A stretch of 64,000 bases of DNA from Moheibacter sp035515075 (GTDB taxonomy: Bacteria; Bacteroidota; Bacteroidia; Flavobacteriales; Weeksellaceae), in the NCBI GenBank assembly GCA_035515075.1, contig DATJBZ010000028.1, positions 25,311 to 89,310 on the forward strand, written 5' to 3'. Each line of letters begins with the position of its first letter. The stretch's first letter is position 1. Of the stretch, positions 53,267-61,446 are shown piece by piece. The notes below the pieces were generated by a model. That model did not search any database, was not told the origin of the DNA, and was given only the letters and a program-made list of their open reading frames with translations. The position numbers and the translations under genes are program-made.

Positions 53267-54235
53267 ATGAAATTCAAAGTATTTAGTTTATTGGTTGTCC
53301 TTATCTTTTCATTGGGATTTGGCCAACAGGCAACCGAAGGAAAATTGATTTTTTCACATCCAGACCATTCCTCTCTTGTATTTACTTATGTAGGTGAAAT
53401 AGTGAACAACAAGGCCAATGGTTATGGACAAGCTTTGGGCGATGATAATTCATTTTACATGGGCGAATTCAGGCAAAATTATTTTCATGGAGAAGGAAGT
53501 TATATTTGGGGAGTTGGAGATTGGGAAGAAGATACTTATGACGGAGAATGGGAATTTGGAAAAATGTCTGGTGAAGGGATGTATAGAAGTGCATCGGGCT
53601 GGCAATATGAGGGGAAATTCAAAGATGGAAAAAAACATGGATTTGGAAAATATACCTACAAAGATGGAAGTGTTTACAATGGGCAATTCCATGAAGACAA
53701 AAAACATGGGCTTGGTGTCATGCTATGGGTGAGTGGCGCTCGCTATGAAGGTGAATTTAAACAAGGCAAAAGACATGGACAAGGCGCGTATTTTTATCCC
53801 TCTGGAAGTCATTATGAAGGGCAGTGGGAAAATGGCGATTGCAATGGTTTTGGAGTGTTAACTTACAAAGATGGGAGAAAGGAAGTGGGCTTGTTCAAAG
53901 ATGATCAATTCATCGAAGCGGTAGATGATCAAACATTGGCGAGTATCGCATGGCATTATGTTGAACAGCTTGAAGATTACTTTTTTGCTTACAAATTGTA
54001 CAACTTACTTTTGGAAAGGAATCCGAAGGATGCCAATGGGTTTTATGGCAAAGCCGTGCTGTTTTTCATGGTCGAAGAATACGCATTAGCACTTGATGAA
54101 ATTCAGCATGCGATTGAATTAAACGACAAAGTAGCTAATTTCTATGAATTGAGAGGAAGTATTTATGAACTTTTGGGAGAATTGACAAAAGCAGAAAAAG
54201 ATTACGCAATGAGTGAAACCTTGAAGAGCGAGTGA
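53267..54235 (+). CDS. Exported MORN-repeat protein with TPR C-terminus
   Basis: 322 residues from the ATG at 53267, which gives a signal peptide ending FGQ. The TTG at 53225 would add an unlikely extension. Residues about 50-225 hold about seven MORN repeats of the form YEGEFKxGKRHGxGxY. Residues about 235-320 are two or three TPR units (FYELRGSIYELLGELTKAEKDYA split as FYELRGSIYELLGE and LTKAEKDYA). MORN repeats form extended beta sheets that bind lipids or proteins. The export signal suggests a periplasmic or surface role. Partners unknown. Confidence 0.88.
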   Translation: MKFKVFSLLVVLIFSLGFGQQATEGKLIFSHPDHSSLVFTYVGEIVNNKANGYGQALGDDNSFYMGEFRQNYFHGEGSYIWGVGDWEEDTYDGEWEFGKMSGEGMYRSASGWQYEGKFKDGKKHGFGKYTYKDGSVYNGQFHEDKKHGLGVMLWVSGARYEGEFKQGKRHGQGAYFYPSGSHYEGQWENGDCNGFGVLTYKDGRKEVGLFKDDQFIEAVDDQTLASIAWHYVEQLEDYFFAYKLYNLLLERNPKDANGFYGKAVLFFMVEEYALALDEIQHAIELNDKVANFYELRGSIYELLGELTKAEKDYAMSETLKSE

Positions 54236-54257
54236 AGGTAAAATTTGGCTTGATGAA

Positions 54258-54938
54258 CTAAGTTTTAATTTGTTTTGCATATTGTTTTTTCCATTCAAAA
54301 TAAGCAATGATAGCCAAAATGGTGAAAATGAAATATTGGATCGAAGTGATGACCAAACCTTTGTAAATGAACATCGGAATGCAAATCAAATCCCCCACAA
54401 TCCAGAAAATCCAGTTTTCGATTCTTCTTTTTGCCATGAACCACATGCCGACCAAGAAAATGGCGGTAACGAAAATGTCCAAGCCGTTCGCCCAATCCAA
54501 ATGATACCAACCCAATTCTACCCCTTCCATCGAAAAGGCATTGTCGATCCATGGTTTGAAATAATAAATGAAAGTCACCAAGAACAAACTCATTACAAAT
54601 AAAAAACCGCCAATGAGCCATTCTTTCTTTTTTGCCCAATCGACTGCAACATGGACGTGGTCTTGGATGTTTTTTGACCACAAAATCCAGCCATAAATGC
54701 TCATGATGGTATAATAGACATTGATCATCGCATCGCCCAAAAGGCCAAACACAAACAGTATGTACACATAAATTGCGGTGGAGATCAAGCCGACCGGAAA
54801 AACCCAAATGTTTCTTCTCAATGAGAAATAGACACTGCTCACGCCCAAAACAACAGCGATGATCTCTAAAACAATTTGGTAGGTTTCGTAGGTTTGATAA
54901 GGGGCAATCAGTGAAAAAAGAAAGTCATTCATAAACAA
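54258..54938 (-). CDS. pnuC: Nicotinamide mononucleotide / nicotinamide riboside transporter PnuC
   Basis: 226 residues with six or seven membrane segments. Family signatures: IIAVVLGVSSVYFSLRRNIWVFPVGLI (in part, LRRNIWVFPVGLIST), NVYYTIMSIYGW, WANGLDIFVTAIFLVGMW and IENWIFWIVGDLICIPM. It imports NAD precursors. The substrate could be nicotinamide riboside or another vitamin, as no riboswitch or kinase is adjacent. The start is 45 bp after the Bax-inhibitor-1 gene's stop, which has a terminator in between. Confidence 0.93.
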   Translation of the reverse strand: MFMNDFLFSLIAPYQTYETYQIVLEIIAVVLGVSSVYFSLRRNIWVFPVGLISTAIYVYILFVFGLLGDAMINVYYTIMSIYGWILWSKNIQDHVHVAVDWAKKKEWLIGGFLFVMSLFLVTFIYYFKPWIDNAFSMEGVELGWYHLDWANGLDIFVTAIFLVGMWFMAKRRIENWIFWIVGDLICIPMFIYKGLVITSIQYFIFTILAIIAYFEWKKQYAKQIKT

Positions 54939-54965
54939 TAAAAAAAGGCCCGGAAGATCCGGGCC
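54939..54965 (-). terminator. Terminator of the Bax-inhibitor-1 gene
   Basis: Perfect 8-bp GC-rich stem, GGCCCGGA (54947-54954) with TCCGGGCC (54958-54965), followed on the minus strand by a U-run. It lies 19 nt past the stop at 54984. Confidence 0.92.
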
Positions 54966-54983
54966 AAACTATAAATGGGGAAA

Positions 54984-55682
54984 TTAATCTCTTGACATAA
55001 AAATTCGCAGGATGTACCAGAAAAGCAACATCAAAGATGCGAACAATGACAAAGCTGCCGGAACATATTGATCCGTCGCATATTCATTTTTAATTTGATG
55101 GGTGGAATATAAAATACTTCCTGAAGCCAAAATCACCATGCCGACAGAAAACCACAAGCCCAAATCAAAGCCGAAAATCGTTCCTGCCAAAAGCAAGCCC
55201 AAAGCGATGAAAAAGCCAATGGTCAATCCCGTTCTCAAGAAAGAAAAATCTTTTTTGGTTTGCATCACCACTGCGGTGAGTCCAACGAACATCGCCAACG
55301 TAATGATGGCCGCCTGCATGATCATTTGTGAGCCACCTGAATAATCCATAGCAATGGATAGAATTGGAATAAAAATAACGGCTTGTGCAAAAACATACAA
55401 AAAGAATCCACCATATTGCATGGATTTGGAGGCGTTTTTATACGCCATGTTTTGGGCTACCCAAGTCACGCCCATGAATCCGCCCAAAAGAATCAACCAA
55501 GAATAACCTTGCAATGAAAGCAAAAGATTGACCAAGGGTTCGATGCGAAACAGCACCATTTCCATTAAAATAAAAGCCAAAACGCCCAATGCCACATGGC
55601 CGTAGGTTTTTCGATAAAAAGCAGCCCTTTCGTAATCGGTTGAGTGTGCGACCAAAATCGGCCCTCTGAATTCTTGTTCCAT
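54984..55682 (-). CDS. Bax inhibitor-1 / YccA family membrane protein
   Basis: 232 residues from the ATG at 55682 (MEQEFRG). The frame is open for 51 more codons upstream but that part lacks family character. Seven membrane helices and the conserved FYRKTYGHVALGVLAF start and IALGLLLAGTIFGFDLG region are visible. Bacterial members are pH-sensitive calcium-leak channels (BsYetJ) or modulators of FtsH (YccA). Which applies here is unknown. Confidence 0.93.
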   Translation of the reverse strand: MEQEFRGPILVAHSTDYERAAFYRKTYGHVALGVLAFILMEMVLFRIEPLVNLLLSLQGYSWLILLGGFMGVTWVAQNMAYKNASKSMQYGGFFLYVFAQAVIFIPILSIAMDYSGGSQMIMQAAIITLAMFVGLTAVVMQTKKDFSFLRTGLTIGFFIALGLLLAGTIFGFDLGLWFSVGMVILASGSILYSTHQIKNEYATDQYVPAALSLFASLMLLFWYILRIFMSRD

Positions 55683-55716
55683 TGTTGAAATATTTTGGGT
55701 TAAAGATAAATAAATT

Positions 55717-56352
55717 TTAAAAAGCTTCGTCCAAAACCCAAACCAAATAGTAATCCTTGACCATTTGATAAGAAGCACGGTACTTTCGGGTGCTGTTTTC
55801 GTCTGAAATCCAACAAGTAATCGCACTGTTTTCAATTAATTCAAAGGCTTCCACTTGGTAATGGTGCAAGAAATTCCAAAGATTTCCACCATTCAACTTG
55901 TACAAACCTTCCTTGATGCCCCAAATGACATGCAAATATTCTTCTTCTCTTTTCGTCGGGATCCACAAAGCTTCGTCCGAGGCACGAATGAATTTGTCTT
56001 TGATGTTCAGAATTTTTTCAGGCCGGTGCTTTTCAATGTCAATCCCAATGTTGAATTGACTCAAACCAATGCACACCATATTGAAAGAATGGGTGATGGA
56101 CAATTGTTTGTTGCTCGGCAAATAAGGTTTTCCTTTTTCATTGTAATACACATCAAAATCCAAGTTCAACTCACGCAAACAAGCATGCAAACCCAAATAC
56201 TCTTTGGCTTGCTTGGGCGCCAAAGTCAAGTATTTCATGATCCGATAAGGGTTGAGGTTCAAATGCGCTAGCAATTCCTCATCGGTTTCGGTGGTTTCCC
56301 AACCGACAATCCGAGTGAATTCATCTTGGTATAAAGAACTGATCAATGGCAT
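55717..56352 (-). CDS. 4'-phosphopantetheinyl transferase superfamily protein
   Basis: 211 residues. Motif 2 is NIGIDIE (near residue 109) with the metal-binding Asp and Glu, and motif 3 is WGIKEGLYKL (near 155). Sfp-like N-terminal half: LTLAPKQAKEYLGLHACLRE. It transfers the phosphopantetheine arm from CoA to a carrier protein. It could be for a biosynthetic cluster or aryl polyene/flexirubin elsewhere, or the only housekeeping copy. It ends 35 bp upstream of the Bax-inhibitor-1 ATG on the same strand. Confidence 0.92.
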   Translation of the reverse strand: MPLISSLYQDEFTRIVGWETTETDEELLAHLNLNPYRIMKYLTLAPKQAKEYLGLHACLRELNLDFDVYYNEKGKPYLPSNKQLSITHSFNMVCIGLSQFNIGIDIEKHRPEKILNIKDKFIRASDEALWIPTKREEEYLHVIWGIKEGLYKLNGGNLWNFLHHYQVEAFELIENSAITCWISDENSTRKYRASYQMVKDYYLVWVLDEAF

Positions 56353-56375
56353 TTTATGTTTGAAAATTTAGTTTG

Positions 56376-56383
56376 TACCTTTG
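56376..56383 (+). promoter_or_regulatory. -7 promoter box for ahcY
   Basis: TACCTTTG, exact TAnnTTTG, 48 nt before the ahcY ATG at 56432. No SAH riboswitch-like fold was recognised in this short leader. Confidence 0.5.
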
Positions 56384-56431
56384 CACTTTGAAAAAATAAA
56401 CTGTTCCAAAATTAGAGAAAAAAATACGATT

Positions 56432-57745
56432 ATGAGCACTCAAACAGAATACATTCCATACAAAGTCAAAGATATTGCATTGGCAGAATGGGGGAGAAAG
56501 GAGATAAAATTGGCGGAAGCCGAAATGCCAGGGTTGATGGCGATTCGTGAAGAATATGGTCCGCAGCAACCTTTGAAAGGTGCGCGCATTGCGGGTTGTT
56601 TGCACATGACGATTCAAACCGCTGTCTTGATTGAAACTTTGGTTGAATTGGGTGCGGAAGTGACTTGGTCGTCTTGTAATATTTTTTCTACCCAAGACCA
56701 TGCTGCGGCGGCAATTGCTGCGGCTGGAATTCCCGTTTATGCTTGGAAAGGAATGAATGCAGAAGAATTTGATTGGTGCATTGAACAAACTTTATGGTTT
56801 GGCGAAGAAAGAAAGCCTTTGAACATGATTTTGGACGATGGGGGAGATTTGACCAACATGGTTTTTGATCAATTTCCTGAATTAGCCAAAGAAATTAAGG
56901 GATTATCGGAAGAAACTACAACAGGTGTACTTCGTTTGTACGAACGTATGAAAAATGGCACTTTGGTGATGCCCGCAATCAATGTCAACGATTCGGTGAC
57001 CAAATCAAAATTTGACAACAAATACGGATGTAGAGAATCTGCTGTGGATGCAATCCGTCGTGCAACGGATGTGATGTTGGCTGGAAAAAGAGTGGTAGTT
57101 TGTGGTTATGGTGATGTTGGAAAAGGAACGGCGGCTTCGTTCAGAGGCGCTGGTTCGATAGTGACCGTGACTGAAATTGATCCGATTTGTGCTTTGCAAG
57201 CGGCCATGGAAGGATTTGAAGTAAAACAATTGGATACGGTAATTGACAATGCTGACATTGTGATCACGACAACTGGAAATTTCAACATCGTTCAAGGCAA
57301 GCATTTCAAAAAGATGAAAGACAAAACCATCGTTTGTAACATTGGTCATTTTGACAATGAAATCGACATGGCTTGGTTGAACGAAAATTATGGAACCACC
57401 AAATATGAAGTAAAACCGCAAGTAGATGTGTACAACATCGATGGCAATGAAATCATCATTTTGGCAGAAGGTCGTTTGGTGAATTTGGGTTGTGCGACAG
57501 GACATCCTTCGTTTGTGATGTCAAATTCGTTTTCCAACCAAGTTTTGGCACAAATTGAATTGTGGAACCATTCGGACAAATACGACAACGAGGTCTATAC
57601 TTTGCCGAAACATTTGGACGAAAAAGTAGCGGCTTTGCATTTGGCGAAATTGGGTGTGGAGTTGGAAGTTTTATCCGAAGAACAAGCAAAATACATTGGT
57701 GTGGACGTAAAAGGACCATTCAAACCAGAGTATTATCGATATTAA
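56432..57745 (+). CDS. ahcY: Adenosylhomocysteinase
   Basis: 437 residues from the ATG at 56432; an in-frame CTG/TTG-type upstream extension is not needed. It splits S-adenosylhomocysteine into adenosine and homocysteine, with bound NAD. Motifs: IAGCLHMTIQTAVLIETL, SSCNIFSTQDHAAAAIA, the Rossmann VVCGYGDVGKGTAASFRGAG, and GHFDNEIDM; it ends in KPEYYRY as the family does. It forms a single-gene unit. Confidence 0.97.
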   Translation: MSTQTEYIPYKVKDIALAEWGRKEIKLAEAEMPGLMAIREEYGPQQPLKGARIAGCLHMTIQTAVLIETLVELGAEVTWSSCNIFSTQDHAAAAIAAAGIPVYAWKGMNAEEFDWCIEQTLWFGEERKPLNMILDDGGDLTNMVFDQFPELAKEIKGLSEETTTGVLRLYERMKNGTLVMPAINVNDSVTKSKFDNKYGCRESAVDAIRRATDVMLAGKRVVVCGYGDVGKGTAASFRGAGSIVTVTEIDPICALQAAMEGFEVKQLDTVIDNADIVITTTGNFNIVQGKHFKKMKDKTIVCNIGHFDNEIDMAWLNENYGTTKYEVKPQVDVYNIDGNEIIILAEGRLVNLGCATGHPSFVMSNSFSNQVLAQIELWNHSDKYDNEVYTLPKHLDEKVAALHLAKLGVELEVLSEEQAKYIGVDVKGPFKPEYYRY

Positions 57746-57766
57746 TTGAGAAATGTCACAAAATAC

Positions 57767-57800
57767 AAACCCCGATTGGATGAAAATTGAATCGGGGTTT
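57767..57800. terminator. Bidirectional terminator between ahcY and res
   Basis: 11-bp stem, AAACCCCGATT (57767-57777) with AATCGGGGTTT (57790-57800), with a U-run on the plus strand and A-rich flank on the other. Confidence 0.9.
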
Positions 57801-57821
57801 TTTGATGGGTTTAATTGGTTT

Positions 57822-60371
57822 CTAAACCTCCAAAACATTTTCCAAAGCCTTTCTAAACTCATTTTCATTGCTGTAATTATAGAAAGGAACGGCAGTTAAT
57901 AAATATTTATCTGAATGAATTTCAATCAATTTTTTGTCTTCTGCGATTTCGTTTAAAAAATCTTCTTTCCATTTATCGTGTGCAATCAGGTGTTTTCCTT
58001 TGGGTTCGATAAAAACTTGATAAGCGATATTTTCTTCTTTTTGCTTACAGAATAAAAGAAAATCAGGTTCAAATCTTCGTCCTTGTTTGTCATAAATGGC
58101 TAATTCTCGTTCATTTCGCAGGATGTAAATGTCTTCGTAACGCTGTTGTAAACTTTCAAATTTCCTGGCGAATAATTCAATGAAACTTTTTTCTTCACTG
58201 GTTCCAAAATTGGCATTGTACACATACCAAGGTTCATTGGCTACTAAAGATTCTTGTCCGTCTTCTCGTTCGTCTCCTTTTCGTACGCGGATTTCTTTAT
58301 CTGTAAAAACTTGATGTACATACTTTTTTATAAATTCAGAACCTTCATAATCAGTTGAATTCCCTTTTATTTCAGCTTCAATGCTTTGTAAAAGTCCGTT
58401 TAATGCTTGTAAATAATCAAAATGCGTAATGTCTTGAAGTCTGTTGTGCGTTCCTTTAAACGTGATTTTTAATTCACCTAAATAGTCTTTACTTTCTATA
58501 AAATCCATTATGGAATTGAGGTGCGGAAAATAATGCGTTAGATTATCGTGATAGAAAAATGGATTTTGACTTAATGCAAAACGAATAATATGTGTTGGAA
58601 TATTAGTAAGTAAAATATCTTTTCCTTTTATCACTTCTTCATTGGAAATAGGATTTTCCAGTTCAAAAAAAGCACTCGACATTCTGCCAATTCCCGAAGA
58701 AAGTGTGTGACGATAATCCGTTCTTTTAACTCCTAAATCGGAAAATGATTGGATGTTATGGAAGTTTTTCGGTACTTTTTTGTTGAAGAAAACATAATCT
58801 TTTTGATAGTGTTCAGACTTTTTATACTCCAATTTCAACGTTAATTGTTTGGTCACTAAATTCTCTTCATCTTCGTAAATTCCAGATTCTACCAAGGCTT
58901 TTTTCAATTCTGAAATATAGCGACTATCCTCTTTGGTGTGATAATACAATTCTTCCAAAACCTTTAAATCGTTGGAAATATCATCGTCGTATTTTCGGGT
59001 ATATTGATCTTGTCCCACCTCTAACGCAAACGGATAATATCGTGCGCCACGACCAATTAATTGCGCTTCGGAAAGGGTGGTTTTCCCCGGTTTATTATTG
59101 TTTCCATCTCTGCCTTCGTATAAGCGGACAATATCAAACAAATTCAATACATCCCAACCTTCATTGAGTTTTTGAACAGCAAAAACCGCTCGAATGGGAT
59201 TATTTTCATCTTCCAAGGTATTCAGTAAAATCTGATTTTGTTCTGCTTCTTTGTCATTATTGGCACTTAAACAGTTTTCTTCTTTGAAATTACGTTGAAT
59301 GCGATTCACAATTTCGTTATCTGAAATCCCTTTATTGGCAAAAAATTGAAATGCTTTTTGTACGATTGAAACCGTAGAAGTATTCTTGATTTTTTCTATT
59401 TTTCGTTCCGAAAGGTCTTCGATTAATTGATGAAATTTTACTTTGTTTTCTTCCGATTCCTTAATCGTTCGTTTGGCTTTGAATAAGATAACGGGTTTTA
59501 GGTTAACATTGTGAGAAGTAGCCAATTCCTGACGGTACAAATTCAAAATTAGTGCTTGAAGAATACGTTCTTCTTCCTCATAATGCGAGCGAATTAGATT
59601 GATTTCTTTGGAGTATTTGTCAATTCTGAATTGTGCTAAATCGTATTTGTAAAGTACTTTATTCTGGTATTTTTCCACAATTTCTTTACTGGAATAATCC
59701 AAAGTAGCCGTAAATTCCAACAAAAGATTATCAAAATTGGATTGATGAATTTTCTCCACCGTATCTTCCCAACTGCCAAATAAATTCCCACTTTTTGTTC
59801 CTGCACTCAAATGATGTGCTTCGTCGGCAATTAAAACCAGTTTTTTATTTTCAAAATCTTCATAGGTCAAGCTGTTTTCTTTAGTGTTGTTTAAATCAAT
59901 GTGTAATTGCTGAATTGTCGTAAACTTGATATTGATGTTTTGCTCATCGGCTTCTTCAAAATTATCTACTTCTTTGATTAAAATAGACTGACTATCAATC
60001 ACTATTTTATTGCTAAATAAATACTTTGAAGAAAGCGGATTTAGAAAGTTATCTTTGGTTTTCTGAATGATGTTATTGGAGTTCACAAAAAACAGAAAAT
60101 TGCGGTATCCTTTTGCGTATAAATGCAAAATTAAGCCTGCCATGACCATTGTTTTACCACTTCCCGTTGCCATATTGTAAAGTAAGTGCATTGGTTTATC
60201 AGGTTTTCCATCAAAATTTTCTTGCTCCAAATACAAATATCTTTTGAAAGCTTCTTCTTGATATAAACGGATATCGTATTTCAGATTGCCGCCGATGTGA
60301 CTTGGTAATTTCACCTCCGCCAACGCTTTTCGGGCAAATGGATTGTTAAATATTTCGTGTAAAAATGCCAT
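57822..60371 (-). CDS. res: Type III restriction endonuclease subunit Res
   Basis: 849 residues. SF2 translocase motor: Walker A MATGSGKT at about 67-74, DEAH box near 181 (ADEAHHL), motif III FTATLD, and motif VI-like LIGRGARYYPF. The C-terminal PD-(D/E)XK nuclease is visible as FEPDFLLF near 768 and IEPKGKH near 785. With Mod it forms the complex that cuts beyond two head-to-head unmethylated sites. It is a little shorter than EcoP15I Res (about 970). The gene appears intact. It is separated from mod by a GxxExxY gene and repeats, and one repeat arm lies 12 bp upstream of its ATG. Confidence 0.94.
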   Translation of the reverse strand: MAFLHEIFNNPFARKALAEVKLPSHIGGNLKYDIRLYQEEAFKRYLYLEQENFDGKPDKPMHLLYNMATGSGKTMVMAGLILHLYAKGYRNFLFFVNSNNIIQKTKDNFLNPLSSKYLFSNKIVIDSQSILIKEVDNFEEADEQNINIKFTTIQQLHIDLNNTKENSLTYEDFENKKLVLIADEAHHLSAGTKSGNLFGSWEDTVEKIHQSNFDNLLLEFTATLDYSSKEIVEKYQNKVLYKYDLAQFRIDKYSKEINLIRSHYEEEERILQALILNLYRQELATSHNVNLKPVILFKAKRTIKESEENKVKFHQLIEDLSERKIEKIKNTSTVSIVQKAFQFFANKGISDNEIVNRIQRNFKEENCLSANNDKEAEQNQILLNTLEDENNPIRAVFAVQKLNEGWDVLNLFDIVRLYEGRDGNNNKPGKTTLSEAQLIGRGARYYPFALEVGQDQYTRKYDDDISNDLKVLEELYYHTKEDSRYISELKKALVESGIYEDEENLVTKQLTLKLEYKKSEHYQKDYVFFNKKVPKNFHNIQSFSDLGVKRTDYRHTLSSGIGRMSSAFFELENPISNEEVIKGKDILLTNIPTHIIRFALSQNPFFYHDNLTHYFPHLNSIMDFIESKDYLGELKITFKGTHNRLQDITHFDYLQALNGLLQSIEAEIKGNSTDYEGSEFIKKYVHQVFTDKEIRVRKGDEREDGQESLVANEPWYVYNANFGTSEEKSFIELFARKFESLQQRYEDIYILRNERELAIYDKQGRRFEPDFLLFCKQKEENIAYQVFIEPKGKHLIAHDKWKEDFLNEIAEDKKLIEIHSDKYLLTAVPFYNYSNENEFRKALENVLEV

Positions 60372-60383
60372 AATTTAAAAATT

Positions 60384-60402
60384 GTCTTAACCAGGATTTT
60401 TA
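60384..60402 (+). repeat. Left arm of exact 19-bp inverted repeat around the GxxExxY cassette
   Basis: GTCTTAACCAGGATTTTTA here is the exact reverse complement of 61428-61446. With a 2-nt gap the match weakens but continues for about 25 bp inward. It lies just upstream of the res start codon. Confidence 0.9.
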
Positions 60403-60410
60403 AGATTTAA

Positions 60411-60540
60411 AAGATTACCTGGATTTGGTGAATAATTGTTTTGATTAGCTTTTGTCTTTCCTAATATTAGCTTAATAATCATTTGTTTTACAAGTTTATA
60501 GGATTAAAAAGATTGCCTGGATTTAGTGAGTAATTGTTTT
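60411..60540 (+). repeat. Imperfect direct repeat pair downstream of the GxxExxY gene
   Basis: AAGATTACCTGGATTTGGTG... at 60411-60442 recurs as AAGATTGCCTGGATTTAGTG... at 60509-60540, about 98 bp apart and with few mismatches over 32 bp. The second copy runs into the stop of the GxxExxY gene. Both copies belong to the family of the inverted repeat arms. Confidence 0.8.
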
Positions 60541-60959
60541 TAACTGGTTTTTATATCCATCTGTTTCCAAGATTTGTTAAATAAACGTTTGAATTGCAGG
60601 CTTTTTGCTCCGAAATTGATGAGTAATCCTGTTTTTAAATTATAAGCCTCTAAATAATTCTTTGCTTGTGCTAAATGCACATCTTCGAGTTGAATGACAG
60701 CTTTTATTTCGACAGCAATTTCATCACTTATTAAAAAATCAACTCTTCGAGTTCCCACATCATAACCTTTATAAGATAATGGCATTTCAAACTCTCGTTG
60801 ATGTTCTATATTTCGGAGGTGCATTTCAATAGATAAAGACCGTTGGTAAACGACTTCTTGAAAACCATTTCCTATTACACTATGAACTTCCATTGCACAG
60901 CCTATTATCTTATGGGTAATTGCATCTTGCTGTTCTTTCGTTAAATATTTTAGGTTCAT
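60540..60959 (-). CDS. GxxExxY family protein (PD-(D/E)XK nuclease-like fold)
   Basis: 139 residues. The naming motif is GFQEVVY near residues 30-36, preceded by the usual MEVHSVIGN. A PD-(D/E)XK-like core follows: RRVDFLISD and VEIKAV (near 70-90), then an LINFGAKSLQFKR end. The family is widespread, small and of unknown function; nuclease activity is suspected from the fold. It lies between mod and res on the same strand, framed by repeats, and may be a passenger rather than part of the R-M system. Confidence 0.9.
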   Translation of the reverse strand: MNLKYLTKEQQDAITHKIIGCAMEVHSVIGNGFQEVVYQRSLSIEMHLRNIEHQREFEMPLSYKGYDVGTRRVDFLISDEIAVEIKAVIQLEDVHLAQAKNYLEAYNLKTGLLINFGAKSLQFKRLFNKSWKQMDIKTS

Positions 60960-61010
60960 GTTTCTTAGTTTTATTCATTAAGATAGTAAATTTTATAATC
61001 TTGACAATTG

Positions 61011-61446
61011 TTAAATCTTACAAAACCTCTTATCTACTTCTATCCAACCAATTCTTCAAAACTTATAAAATCCAATATTCTCTCATCCCACTCTACTTTT
61101 CACCTACTTCCACCAAAACAATAATCCTACTCATCCTCAAATCGTTCAAAATCCATTGTCAATTCCTATCCAACCACAATCCTGCCCATCCTCAAATCGT
61201 TCAAAACCCATTGTCAATTCCTATCCAACCACAATCCTGCCCATCCTCAAATCGTTCAAAATCCATTGTCAATTCCTATCCAACCACAATCCTGCCCATC
61301 CTCAAATCTTGTAAAAATCACTTATCTACCACCTCTCCCAACCACAATCCTGCCCATCCTCAAATCTTGTAAAAATCACTTATCTACCACCTCTCCCAAC
61401 CACAATCCTGTCCATCCTCAAATCTTGTAAAAATCCTGGTTAAGAC
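61011..61446. repeat. Tandem array of 55- and 58-bp units between mod and the GxxExxY gene
   Basis: The segment CCTCAAATC recurs with its c-t-c at 61136, 61191, 61246, 61301, 61359 and 61417, which gives three steps of 55 bp and then two of 58 bp. The 55-bp units hold GTTCAAAACCCATTGTCAAT, and the 58-bp units hold TTGTAAAAATCACTTATCTA instead. More degenerate copies reach left to about 61011. There are no spacers, so this is not CRISPR. The rightmost copy overlaps the 3' end of mod. Confidence 0.88.

Noticed and set aside
54258..54983. Riboswitch controlling pnuC
   Set aside because: The upstream gap is only 45 bp and is filled by the terminator of the preceding gene.
60920..61372. 150-codon plus-strand frame across the repeats
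   Set aside because: It is a by-product of the tandem array (repeating NPAHPQ-like wording), lacks a plausible start and overlaps the GxxExxY gene start.
61011..61446. CRISPR-like array of about 55-bp periodicity
   Set aside because: Units are contiguous, with no unique spacers; the linkers repeat as well, and no cas genes are near.
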